From Scylla paramamosain (Eukaryota; Arthropoda; Malacostraca; Decapoda; Portunidae), in the NCBI RefSeq assembly GCF_035594125.1, contig NC_087178.1:12484751-12548750 (forward strand): DNA of 64,000 bases, written 5' to 3'. This document shows positions 49,120 through 60,112 of this stretch, in pieces; position 1 is the stretch's first letter, and each line of letters opens with the position of its first letter. Under the pieces are notes generated by a model. That model saw nothing but the letters and a program-made list of their open reading frames with translations, had not been told where the DNA came from and made no database searches. The position numbers and the translations under genes were made by a program.

Positions 49120-49935
49120 TCGGGTGGTGGATGGGGAAACAAATTGGAGGAGACAAATTTTTAGGGCTGCCTCGAATATGATGAATAAGAGGTCATGGAT
49201 CAAAACAGTGGAAGAGGATTGGGACCCTCACCACGTAATCACCCAAGAAAAATCATGGAGGATTACGGCATAAATACCGCGAACGACATTAATGGGAGGA
49301 ACGCTGATGCAGGTGCTACCTCGTCCGGCCGGGAAGAGTATGTGCGACAGGTACCACCCTTCCATAATCAAGCCACTGTTCGCACTAAGGAGGACTTCAG
49401 GATTGAGACATGGAATGTCAGAACATTATATCAAGCTAGAAAGCATGATGATTTGAAAAAAAGAAATGAAAAGATTGAAAATTGACATACTAGGAATGAG
49501 TGAAGCGAGATGTAGGCGTTAACTCAGATGAAAACCTGGAGTTTATAATATAGTGAAAGAGATGAATATCAAAGGAGTGCGAGGGTAGATGAGGAAAGAG
49601 GTGGCCAAATGTGTTACGGGATATTGGGCTGTTTCGAACAGAATATTATTGGTGAAAATTGCGGCAGGACCTTTAAACATAAGTGTCATCCAAGTATATA
49701 CACCCACAATGAGGAAACTGATGATTTCTATAAAATACCAACTAACATTGAGAGTCACTGTAAAGCACACAATATAACAATAGTGATGGGAGATATAAAT
49801 GTTAAAGTAGGAAGAGTTAAACACGAAAAGTAGTTGGACCTTTTTGCCTTGGGGAAAGAAAGAAAAGGGGTGATAGATGGGTGGAGTGGTGCAGTGTGAA
49901 GCCCAGATTATTGCAAATACATATTTTTAAATTCA
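49120..49935 (+). mobile_element. RTE-like LINE endonuclease fragment
   Basis: EDFRIETWNVRTLYQARKHD (APE endonuclease start), then, in shifted frames, VTGYWAVSNRILLVKIA, IIVIQ-type HKCHPSIYTHN and NITIVMGDINVKVGR (the GD.N motif), and GKERKGVIDGW. The pattern fits the endonuclease often annotated in arthropods as craniofacial-development-protein-2-like. Frameshifted and truncated where repeat X begins. Its 5' end is within ~70 bp of a SARDH splice acceptor. Confidence 0.78.
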
Positions 49936-50036
49936 TTCTAGACATCTACGACTTTGGGCCCATATACATAGTGTTGTGTGCAGCAGGATACCGCGATATA
50001 AAATAAAGGAATTACTAAGAACGAATAAGAAAAGAA

Positions 50037-50088
<52 letters not shown>

Positions 50089-50330
50089 TTGGGGGCGAGA
50101 CTTGGACGTGTCCCGGACACAGAGCTACCAAGCCTGAAGTTTCTAGAATGATATTTATTCAAGCAGGCACTCATGTTCCCCACGTAAATTTCCTTACTTT
50201 CCCTTGTCCATTCAATCTGAGTCTCACCCAGTAGTTAGTAGAAGAGTTGCTCTTGACAATAAAATAATCAGGACTCATCTAGCCTAGTTTAATCATTAGA
50301 ATTTTTTGAAGTAAAGTGTTCTGTTCGCCC
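49936..50330 (-). repeat. Unknown interspersed repeat (family X), copy 2
   Basis: Reverse complement of 6895-7330 with matching internal (GA)n at 50040-50084. The core is recognisable by GAGTTGCTCTTGACAATAAA and CACGTAAATTTCCTTACTTT. Confidence 0.7.
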
Positions 50331-51290
50331 GCGGGGAGCAGTGTGGGGGCGGGTTTGCGTATGTGTGTGTGTTGCCCGCCTCCTTTCCTTGTATTCCCTC
50401 CCCGTAGCAGCAGGAGAGTGTTGGGTGCACATTCCCACAATCAGTCACTTCCCAACGCTTAGATAGAGTAGACGTATTGAAACGACCACTAATATCCAAC
50501 GGAGACTGAGGCGGGATAATAGTCGGGTCAGTTGCCTTAATGGGATAAGTGAGTCATTAACGACCGTACGCCCCGGCTTATTTATATAGAATAGTAATCT
50601 CCATAGTAGTCTGTCAGAGAGGTTAGTTGTGTACAAAACACTTTATACCCAGGGAAGTAACTCCTAGACTGCTTGTGTGTGAGGGCGAGCTCGTCCACAG
50701 TGAGTGGCGAATGACCTTTCTGTGTGTTCGTGGGCACTCGTTTGTAGTAGTTTCTCGTGTCTCTTGTTAGTGAGCTTGTTTTGTCTTAAATGCTACTGCT
50801 GGCTGATGCAGTTCAGTCCTAAAAGACTTAAATAATTAAATGTGTAGTGTACTTTACTCCCTCCTCAGGTCCTAAAAAGGTCTGCCATCCCGGAGGCAAT
50901 AAACGACACTACTCGGCTTGTGGCTATAACACGCTGCTGGACAATGGGTGGATTCGTTACGGAGGGCGAATGTCCAGCAGGGTCTTATACGTTGACTATA
51001 TACGTGTTATTGCAAGTTGTAACTGTCCTTCCTAGACGTGGCTGTCGATTCTTTCACAGCTGTGGGTATTAAGTGTTGTTAGAGCATTTCCTTTGTCTGT
51101 AGGTCGGTAAAACAGACTGGCGATCTCGACTAGTGTGACCTGGTGTTACGTCCTGTTGTGAAAAGGGTGCAGGAATCACAAAGGACCCTGTACACCCGTA
51201 TTTCAGCCCTGCACTGAGTCCACGCATGTGGTGGTTCAGGGAAGCTAGTCCAGGTGCGGCACTTTGTGAAGAGGGTTGGGAGGAGGAGGA
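50331..51290. other. No feature assigned; weak exon-like frame at 50847-51035
   Basis: A 62-codon frame follows the acceptor-like TACTCCCTCCTCAG and reads GPKKVCHPGGNKRHYSACGY, with Cys pairs. I recognise no family and see no matching donor context, so I do not call it a gene. Confidence 0.35.
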
Positions 51291-51935
51291 GTAACAGCCT
51301 GCCTTCTAAAGACAACGTTCTTCCTTCCGACAAAATTACAAGCACCTAATTAAACGCATACCCTTCATTCAAAATTCAAAATTATCATGGCGACTCCTAC
51401 ACCAGCCTCGATTCCCCATCTGGGATGGAGGACCACAAATGTACCCAGGTCTGACTGCTCTTCTGGTATCGTCCCTAAGTGTCTTGACACTCCCTTCAAC
51501 TTTTTCTTCATAAACTTCTTCAATATTCGCGGTCTTAGATCTAATTTTCAATCTGTTGAACACCACCTCTCCTTTACTAAACCTCATCTTCTTCTCCTCA
51601 ATGAAACACAGATGTCTGAGACAACTGACAGTAGCCTCTTTGCTGTTCCCTCCTACTTTATCCTCAGTTTCCATCCAAAGCTAGATGTTGCGTTTATGTG
51701 CGCAACGACTCAACCTGCTCTCGTGCCTCTTGAATCTTCTGAGTTTTCCACTATCGGGCTACGACTTTTGAGTCACTCTCAAACTAAATTTATCTGTGCT
51801 ATATACCTCTCACTCTCCTCTGACTATAAGAAATTCCTCAACTACTTAACTTCCAAAGTGGAGCACATTCTGAGTCTCTTCCTTTTTGCAGAGATCTTCA
51901 TTCTTGGAGACTTCAGTGTTCACCTTCGCCTCTAA
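51291..51935 (+). mobile_element. LINE-M 5' part, endonuclease fragment
   Basis: Leader from CTGCCTTCTAAAGACAAC, ATG at 51387, then [31 protein letters not shown] (N for T before E), SKVEHILSLFLFAEIFILGD and FSVH. Ends at 51935, where LINE-N 5' sequence begins. The N-terminal half of the endonuclease only. Confidence 0.85.
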
Positions 51936-52820
51936 TGGGAACCGCCTTGTTGTGGTGTAGGGCTTGCATGTCCCTATGACCTGGGGAGAGAGGATAGAGG
52001 GGGCTTCGGCCTTTGCTCCGCCCTACTTAGGGGGAGAGGGCTAACCATGCTAGCAAGATCACCAGTCACCAGACTAAATGGTTCCCAGAGTTAGGCTGCC
52101 AGTACAGGCCACTGGTGCTGCTCGCAAGAGGGGCCACCTTTAGAGGTCGTCCTGTGTTGGATGGTTGGGTGTCTGGGCTGGGATACTATACCCACACCAG
52201 TTACACAATCTCAGGTTTCTGTGCCTACAAGTAACGTAGGATTAGATAAGCCTCGCCTGCCGAGTGAGATAACTAATCAGATTGGCAAAGGGAATCTTCT
52301 AACTGTAGTTTCCATAAAAAAAAAAATAATAATAATAAATAAATAAATAAAAAAAAACTCAAAATAGTAAAATTCAAGATCCTGCGGTGGAATTGTCGCG
52401 GCTTGCGTGCCTCCTGGGAGGAACTCAGGGTATTAATCTTTAAATTTTCTCCTGTTTCCATTTGTTTGCAAGAGACAATGCTTGGAGACTCAATTCACTT
52501 TGGTCCTGGTAAAAACATGCTTTCTTTTCCACTCCATTTCGTGGTCGGGGCCACCACGGTGGCACTATCATCTTTATTCGCAATGATATTCTTTTTATTC
52601 ACCTGCAGATTCCTATGTTCCTACCGAGAGAAATGAACTTGATAATCTTTTAAATGCTCTTCCTTCTCCTCTCATTTTATTGGGAGACTTCAGTGGTTAC
52701 CATCCATTGTGTGATAATGATGCTGTCAACCTTCGTGGTCTTTTAATCGTTTCTTTTATCGAGGATTCAGGATACGAGATTTTAAACTCTGGAGACATGA
52801 CCCATTTCCACAGTCAAAGG
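51936..52820 (+). mobile_element. LINE-N (I/Nimb-like) 5' end and endonuclease start
   Basis: 5' UTR-like block GGGAACCGCCTTGTTGTGG, CTCCGCCCTACTTAGGGGGA, also found inverted at 59460-59680. It then passes straight to the C-terminal end of ORF1 (PVTQSQVSVPTSNVGLDK, GKGNLLTVVS), so most of ORF1 is missing. The endonuclease follows: ILRWNCRGLRASWEEL, SPVSICLQETMLGDS, LLGDFSGYHPL and EILNSGDMTHFHSQ, with frame changes. Interrupted at about 52820. Confidence 0.72.
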
Positions 52821-53250
52821 AAAGGGATGGATGAAGAATTAGAGGGAGGGAGGAAGGGAAGGAGAGAAGGAGGAAGGAGGTGAAAAGAAGACAGGACGGG
52901 AGTAAGGGACAGATGGAGGGATGGTTGGAGGAATGGAAGGAGGGAGGGAGTGAGGGAAAGAGACGTACAATTGAACAAGTAGAAAGTGCAAGAAAAAAAT
53001 ATGAGTGTGTAAGGCAATATCTTTCAATTCTTTGTAATAAACCCTGGTGTTTTTATCAGTGAATCACTAAGACTCCTGCAGAGCGAATGTACTCGTAAAG
53101 TGGAACGTGACTGTCTGGGAGGATTAATGATGGATTGATTGTGGAGTGGCCTTAGTAAAATACCAAGAATACATTTCATTCCATAAATAGGTATGAGATT
53201 TTACTTCAACGAGCCCGAAGCTCTTATATGAACTTAATGCTTTAATGATG

Positions 53251-53326
<76 letters not shown>

Positions 53327-53875
53327 CTCTAATGATGAAACATGTCTGCTTATCTTACCTGCACTTTCTCTTTAGTCTCATTTTTCTCCTTCTTGTAGAA
53401 TAGTTCTTCACCCTTAACAGCAAAGGGTCTACATGCCTTGCGGAAGTTGGCTTTTTCCCCTCTGGTACATACAGTAGGGGGCCCACACATCCTTCAGAAG
53501 ATACTGATATATGAAGTGAAATGTCACGTGCGGCATTGTCAATAACACTCAGGAAACTGGCAGCAAACTGTAAAATTCAATTACCTTTGTGGCTCGGTCG
53601 GTTTCGTTCCGCGATCTCAGTTTCAAATGCGTAGACGAGCACGTTCGAGTCCACAAAGGATAGTCGAATTGGAACTGAATTCACGAAATTCATTTCTATG
53701 TCTCATTATCTCTTCATCCTTCCTAAGTGTGGGAGTACTTATTTCACAGGAGAGAGTACATTTGCCATATGGAATAATGACTGGGGGATTCCCTTTACCA
53801 TTATTAATTTGTACTGGGGAGTACTTATTTTGGAGGAGTGCTTATCCAATATGACACCGGTAATTTTACAACAAT

Positions 53876-53968
<93 letters not shown>

Positions 53969-53984
53969 CTTTTATTTTTTTTCT
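52821..53984. other. Insertion within LINE-N: polypurine tract, (GA)n, (TC)n and tRNA-like element
   Basis: Separates the endonuclease text THFHSQ from LDLNWKVLQDIYGSDHF, which belong together. It contains a G/A-rich stretch (52826-52975), (GA)n at 53254-53322 and (TC)n at 53879-53965. No gene. Confidence 0.55.
53584..53659 (+). repeat. tRNA-like SINE head candidate
   Basis: Pol III-type A box TGGCTCGGTCGG (53590-53601) and B box GTTCGAGTCC (53643-53652), enclosed by a perfect 9-bp stem CCTTTGTGG/CCACAAAGG. The T-arm stem does not form, so it is not a working tRNA gene. A tRNA-derived SINE or tRNA pseudogene fits best. Confidence 0.35.
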
Positions 53985-55530
53985 TGATCTTAACTGGAAA
54001 GTTTTACAAGATATATATGGGAGCGATCACTTCTAATTTTATTGGAGTCGACTGATTCTCCACCACAGTCACGTCCTCCCCGATGGCGGCTAGATAATGC
54101 CGATTGGCACCTATTCAAAGATCTCAGCACCCCTGCCTGTTCAATGGATAGAATAGGAAACTGTGATGAGGCTGCAACATACTTCACTGATGTCTTGCAC
54201 TCCGGTGCTATTCAGTTCATTCCTAAGACCTCTGGCCAGTTTCCAAAACGTTCTCTTGTATGGTGGGATGCGGAATGTACAATCGCTGTTCAAGAAAAGC
54301 GTGCCCACTTTTCTTGCCTTAGACGGCATCTTGGGCACATGCACTATTTGGAAACTTTTCGACAAGCGAGTGTTTGTGCTCGCCGCACCTTAAAGAGGGG
54401 TCAGCAGGAGTCTTGGAAGAGTTATGTCTCTTCCATCACAGTTCGCACACCACTCAACGAGGTCTTCAACAGAGTCCGCAAAATATCTGGGGAAGTACTC
54501 TTCTCCTACCCCACCTGTTTTATGCCATAATGGGAGCACGGTGGCAGACCCAAAGACAGCCGACCTGTTTTGCTGAGCACTTTGCAAGTGTCTCTAGAAA
54601 GGATTCAACAACATCTGGCACTTCATCGTCGACATTTAGAATCTGTTGGTGTAAATTTTGGTCTGAGATATGCATGGCGGCTTTGTCACAGTGTCATGAT
54701 TCATACCCCGGATGATATCCCATAGTCCTTTTTGCGCCAGATGTTCGATGAAACTTCTATCTTTTTACTCGAACTCTATAACTTTATTTGGAATACCGGT
54801 GATTTTTCATCTTCTTTGGGTGTGGCTGTAATTATTCCCACTCTTAAACATGGAAAAGGTCATCAGATGACGACCAATTACCGCCACATTTCTTTAACTT
54901 CATGCATTTGTAAGTTGCTGGAAAAGATGATGAATATCAGGCTTATGTGGTACTTGTCTCCTGTTCAGTAAGGTTTCCAGAAAATGCGCTCTACGACTGA
55001 TGCTTTATTGTCTCTGGAATCTTCCATTTGTGAGGCATTTACTAATAAACAACACCATGTCAGTCTTTTTTTGATTTAGAGAAAACCCATGATACAGCCT
55101 GGTGTCATTGCATTTTACTTAGTCTGTTTGAGTTTTGATCTTGGTGGCCAAATCCCTATTTTTATACAACAGTCTTTATCTCATCATTCTTTTACGGGTA
55201 CGGGTTGGTAGCGATCTGTCAGGAGTACGCCCACTTAAATGTACTTAGTGTCACACTTTTCATTGTACCTATAAGCAGTGTTATTGGTGTACTTCCGGAA
55301 GGAGTTCTTGATAGCTTATATGTCGATGACTCGTCTATCTGCTTTTCTGCAGCTCGGATGCAATTGATTGAGACGAAGCTGCAGGTGACACTCAATAGGA
55401 TTTCTCAGTGGGCCGCAACTCGGGGATTTCGTTTCTCGGCTTCAAAGACTGTGGTCATGCATTTTTGCCGCCTTTGTGTTCACCCTGATCCAAACTTGTA
55501 TCTATATGATATGCGGTACGCCATCTTCAA
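53985..55530 (+). mobile_element. LINE-N, endonuclease end and reverse transcriptase, broken
   Basis: DLNWKVLQDIYGSDHF, then PPRWRLDNADWHLFKDLSTP and RRTLKRGQQESWKSYVSSI (54042-54530). RT: GVAVIIPTLKHGKGHQ, NYRHISLTSCICKLLEKMMN, RSTTDALLSLESSI, FFDLEKTHDTAW (FDLEKAYD expected), YVDDSSICFSAAR near 55320 (YVDD present) and FRFSASKTVVMHF. Multiple frameshifts. Ends abruptly near 55520-55540, where the inverted copy starts. Confidence 0.8.
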
Positions 55531-55534
55531 ATGT

Positions 55535-57790
55535 GTGTACTCCTGACAGATCGCCACCAATCAGTACCCATAAAAAACGACGAGATAAAAACTGTTATAT
55601 AAAAATAGGAAGTCGGCCACGAAGACAAAACTCAAATAAAACTAAGTAAAATGCCATGACGCCAGGCTGTGTCATAAGCTTTCTCTAAATCAAAAAAAGA
55701 CAGACGGTGGCATTGCTACCGTGGTGGCCCTGACCAGGAAATGGAGTGGAGAAGAAACCACGATACGCAGGAGGAGCAAAGTGAGTTGATTCTTCGAGCA
55801 TTGTCTCTTGCAAGCAAATGCAAACAGGAGAAAACCTAGAGATCAACATCTGGAGTTCCTTCCAGAAGGCACGCAAACTCCGACAATTCCAACACAGGAT
55901 CTTGAATTTTGCTATTTTGAGGAGGATTTCAGGAAAGCCATAGAGAAAAGGTTCCCTTTGCCAACCTGACTAGTTATCTTATTCGGCCAGAGAGGCTTAT
56001 TTGATCCTACTTTACTTGTAAGCGCAGAAACCTGAGACTGTGTAATTAGCGTGGGGATAGCTACCCACACACGAGTCTCCGAAACTCCTGGAGTGACCAG
56101 AGGAGGAAGATTCCTTGACAAAGACGTATCGGTATCGCTCTTGGAGGAGGATATATTTGGATGACGGGGCAGATAAACGCTCTATATCCATATCAGAATT
56201 GGATGAAACACTTTGATAACGTCTGGCTCAGGGACATCTGATGCTCCCACAGGGATTTTCCTAGGGTTGAGTCTAGAGACTCAGCAGACCCCCGGGAATG
56301 TTTCTGGTAAGACTGAGGAGAAAGCGTGGAAGAATTGTTAGCATGTTGCTGTGGCGGCTTAAGAGTCTTGGAAGTCGTTCGTGGTTGGGAATCCATGGGG
56401 ACGTGGACTTTGACAATATCTACTTTTGTATGAGGAGTCTGTGATGTAGCTGGTGAAGATGCAGTAGAGAGCGTTGCTGAAGATGTAGTGGATGGATTGG
56501 TTGAAGATGCAGGGGAGGTGGCACTTTCCAAAACAGAAAACCTGTTGCAGACAGTAACTGAAGGAGCGACATTCTCACAGGAAAGGAAAGAAACAATTGA
56601 TGATTGAGAAAGGCAGGAAGGTGTTGCAGCCTTATAACCTGTCTCAGAGATAGAAGAACGAGAGTGGAGGAAGGAGGCGTATGTATTTGCCCTACCATCT
56701 TTCTGTCTAAAAAAGAAGTTCCCGCCTGACACTACCAAGACTAATGAATTGTGAATTAGCCAGTTGAAGAATGTCCTGCTCAAGGTGGTACCTCTTACAT
56801 CGTCGAGAGCGGAGTGGATGAGCTTCCCTGCAGAAGAAACAATAAGGGCCTGATTCGCATTCAGGAGTAGGGTGGAAATCAAGGGCAGAGCAGTGACCAC
56901 GCCGAGGAAGAGAGAAAAGAGCCATAGAATGTAACCACCATCATATTACCATTGCCTTTAATCTGGACATAATTGAAGGATGCCATCCTCTGAGAGTTCG
57001 TACAGGTCCTGGTTGTAAATACGTCCTTTACAGTAACTGAATGTTCAGTGTCTTGATGGATTCAAAAACTCCATCAGAAGGGCATAGTAATTGGAGAAGC
57101 ATCATCGCCTGTGTTAAATCCGTAGCTCAGATCAAGACACCTTTGACATATTTCTTGATGTTATTTATAGAGTATTCCACTCTCCCTTTCTAGAAATTTG
57201 GCAGTGTGAATAAAGTTTCCTCGACCTTCCCTATAATATACTACAAACCAGTAAGGTGTAGGTGGGTGGCGAACTTTGGGAGCTCGTTCTTCAGCATCAT
57301 CAAGGATATTAGGACAATAATCATTCTCGCAGTCAGCTACATTGTTTGATCGAATGACTTCAGCAATTAAGTTGTTCTCTTCAAGATGCAGAGAATTTAC
57401 TGCTTCAAGAGAAGCTTTGGCAGCAACGTCTGACGTAAATGTCATGTAACACCCATTACAGAGACAATCACCATCATGTTTGAGACGGATACGGAGAACT
57501 GTTCCGAAAGGCTTTAGAACTGAGTGAATAGCACGGTATGACATGGAGGCATAGACATTAATGATCATGAGAGTGTTAAGACAGAACTCAACAATTGACC
57601 CAAGGTGTCTTTCACCTTGGGAAACAACAGCACGGGGAGTACGAGCTCTCGTCTGCACAACACCATCACGATCAGAGATTGATGTCTCGAGGGCCTGGTC
57701 GACCGCCCCTCAAGGACCAGAAGAGTTTTTATATTTACCCATATGGATACTAGAAAAATAAATTGGCTCCATGGATCAAGGGAGACTGCC
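55535..57790 (-). mobile_element. LINE-N inverted copy: ORF1, endonuclease start fused to RT piece
   Basis: Minus strand, 5' to 3': ORF1 with an RRM-like domain (57658-57161), a Cys/His-rich segment (about 56925-56707), an S/T/P-rich tail (56900-56193) and the ORF1 end TQSQVSALTSKVGSNK. Then the endonuclease start FWKELQMLISRFSPVCICLQE. After GQGHHG.NA the sequence jumps directly to RT DLEKAYDTAW-type text, so the rest of the endonuclease and the RT N-terminus are deleted. Breaks off at about 55535. Confidence 0.78.
57161..57658 (-). pseudogene. LINE-N ORF1 protein, RRM-like domain
   Basis: 165-codon open frame. INVYASMSYRAIHSVLKPFG with LRIRLKHDGDC and NGCYMTFTS fits an RRM: RNP2-like INVYAS and RNP1-like NGCYMTF, with an alpha-helix in between. 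RRM-type ORF1 proteins bind the element RNA. It is followed on the same strand by CFFCREAHPLRSRRC, a possible zinc knuckle, in another frame. The frame ends with a stop at 57161; continuity with the downstream ORF1 part is lost. Confidence 0.6.
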
Positions 57791-57795
57791 TACTG

Positions 57796-59274
57796 TTTGT
57801 CTAAATGGTCCCTAATGTTCCTCGCTATTATTGACTCCAATATTTGACCTAAACTGAAGTTAAGCTGACAGGTCTATAATTAGACGCTAAAGTTTTATCT
57901 CCATCTTTAAGAAAGGAGATAAAACTTTAGCGCCTAATTATAGACCTATCAGCTTAACTTCAGTTGTAGATAAAATATTGGATTCAATAATAGCAAGGAA
58001 CATTAGGGAGCATCTAGACAAACATAACTTGATAAATCAGTCGCAGCATGGCTTCACGAAGGGGAAATCTTGCCTGACGAACTTGTTAAGTTTTTACAAT
58101 GAAGTGTACCAGGTAGCAGATAACGGTGATAGTTATGACATCTTATATCTGGACTTTTGTAAAGCCTTTGACAAGGTACCCCATCAGAGGCTCCTCAGAA
58201 AGATTAGGGAACACGGGATAGATGGGAAGGTGTTAGGCCGAATAAAGTCATGGCTAAGCGACAGGCAACAAATCCGAGTGGGATCATGTAATTAGTGGGG
58301 TGCCACAGGGATCGGTATTAGGGCCATTGTTGTTTTTAATGTATATTAATGACTTGGATAGTGGAATTAGTAGTGATGTTAGTAAATTTGAGGATGACAC
58401 AAAGATAGGTAGATTAATTAGGTCAGAATTTAATCCCATCGCCTTGCAGAAAGATTTAGATAATATGAATGAATGGACGGACAGACGGCAAATGCAGTTT
58501 AATATCAACAAATGTAAAGTACTTAGCGTAGGTAGAGGAAACCCATACAGTAGGTACACAATAAACAACGAAACTCTGGTAGGTTTAGGGTACGAAAAAG
58601 ATTTAGGAGTTATAGTTAGCTTTGAACTCCGTCTAGGAGAGCAATGCATTGAGGCCAGAATCAGGGCAAATAGGGTATTAGGATTAATTTTTAGGAGTGT
58701 TAAAAGTAGAAGGCACGAAGTAATATTAAAGTTATATTTGGCGCTGGTCAGACCTCATCTAGACTACGCTGTGCAGTTCTGGTCCCCACATTACAGGAAA
58801 GATATAGGTCTATTAGAATCAGTACAGAGGAGAATGACTAAAAGGATACAGGGGATGAGGAATATTCCTTACGAGGCGAGATTGAAGTTGTTAAATTTAC
58901 ATTCTTTAGAAAAACGTAGGTTTAGAGGGGACATGATAGAAGTCTTCAAGTGGTATAAGGGTTATAACAATGGGGATGTAAGCAAAATTCTTAGTATCAG
59001 CAATCAGGATAGAACAAGAAATAACGGGTTCAAGCTTGAAAATTTTAGGTTTAAAAAGAGATAGGAAGAAATTGGTTCTCAAATAGAGTGGTAGGTGAGT
59101 GGAACGGACTCCATAATGATGGTGTTAGTGCTAAGACATTAGGGAGCTTTAAGAGAAGACTAGACGGGTTTATGGATGGGGATGATAGGTGGAAATAGGT
59201 AGGTATATTTCATACAGGGACTGCCACGTGTAAGCCTGGTCGCTTCTTGCAGCTTCCCTTATTTCTTATGTTCG
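57796..59274 (+). mobile_element. CR1-like LINE copy g with 107-bp fold-back 5' end, nested in LINE-N
   Basis: Flanked by TACTG at 57791-57795 and 59275-59279. The first 107 bp are the reverse complement of 57915-58021. Then RT in two frames: SQHGFTKGKSCLTNLLSFYN, LDFCKAFDKVPHQRLL (57978-58295), a small deletion before GVPQGSVLGPLLFL, FEDDTKIG (Ala to Glu in the catalytic loop), C-terminal block to 59064, and a frameshift near the end (FRFKKR stop). Octamer tail reduced to TTCTTATG TTCG. Confidence 0.9.
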
Positions 59275-59279
59275 TACTG

Positions 59280-59690
59280 GGAACAACAAAAAGAGCGAGC
59301 GCTGGCCGCCGTGAACAGGGTACCTCGTCCCCATAGAGGCCACTTATTTTAAAAAGTGGTCCCTCATGATTCGAAAGTTTGTCCACGACTGAGCTAAGAC
59401 CTCCCCCCACAACGCATCCCAGCCCCAACCCAACCATCCAACACAGGACCACCTCAAAAGGTGGCCCGTCTGATGAACGGCACCGTTGACTCGTGCTGGC
59501 TGCCTAACTCTGGGAATCATTTAGTCTGGTGCCTCACTGGCGTCCTTGCTAGCACGGGTAGCCCTCTCCCACTAAGTAGGGCGGAGCAGGAGCCGAATCC
59601 CCCTCTAGCCTCGCTCGCCAGATCATATGGACACGCAAGTCCCCCCTCCACGACAAGGCGGCTCTCACTAGGGAGGGGGGTTCATGGGTG
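59280..59690 (-). mobile_element. LINE-N 5' UTR, separated from its ORF1 by the CR1 insertion
   Basis: Reverse complement matches 51936-52160: CCGCCTTGTCGTGGAGGG, CTCCGCCCTACTTAGTGGGA, GAGAGGGCTACCCGTGCTAG, CAGACTAAATGATTCCCAG and CCTGTGTTGGATGGTTGGG. It belongs to the copy at 55535-57790. Confidence 0.75.
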
Positions 59691-59865
59691 AGTTTATGAA
59701 GATGAATGTAAAAAGATAAGTTAAATTCCAGTCATTTGGACTGTATGGTGAGTCAAGTTGGTTTGAGCGCAAAAAAGATTTGTTATATTCCATTTAGCCC
59801 CTGCAAGGGACTGAGATGACTGTTCTTGGATAAGTTAGGTGTTGGATTAATCTATTATCTACCAC

Positions 59866-59935
<70 letters not shown>

Positions 59936-60112
59936 CCTTTAAGAACACAATTTAAAATGAATTTTGGCATCATGAGCTACAACTGTTTTATTTCATGTCT
60001 TATTTACTTACCTTTACCTTCTAATCTCTGGACGCATTATTTTTTATATGTGTGCCATCAGTAACATTGATGACAGAGGAATCCTGCAGCCTGCATAACG
60101 TGTTTGTCCCAT
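59691..60112. other. No gene; (CA)n at 59871-59933
   Basis: A 63-bp CA array and unassigned DNA between LINE-N and the next CR1 copy. Confidence 0.6.

Noticed and set aside
50847..51035. Possible host exon
   Set aside because: Acceptor-like tract and Cys-containing frame, but no donor, no partner exon and no family match; left as unassigned.
52839..53027. Pro/Ser/Leu-rich minus-strand frames
   Set aside because: Antisense of the GGA-rich polypurine stretch.
53584..53659. Functional tRNA gene
   Set aside because: A and B boxes and an end stem exist, but the T stem cannot form and the anticodon arm is poor.
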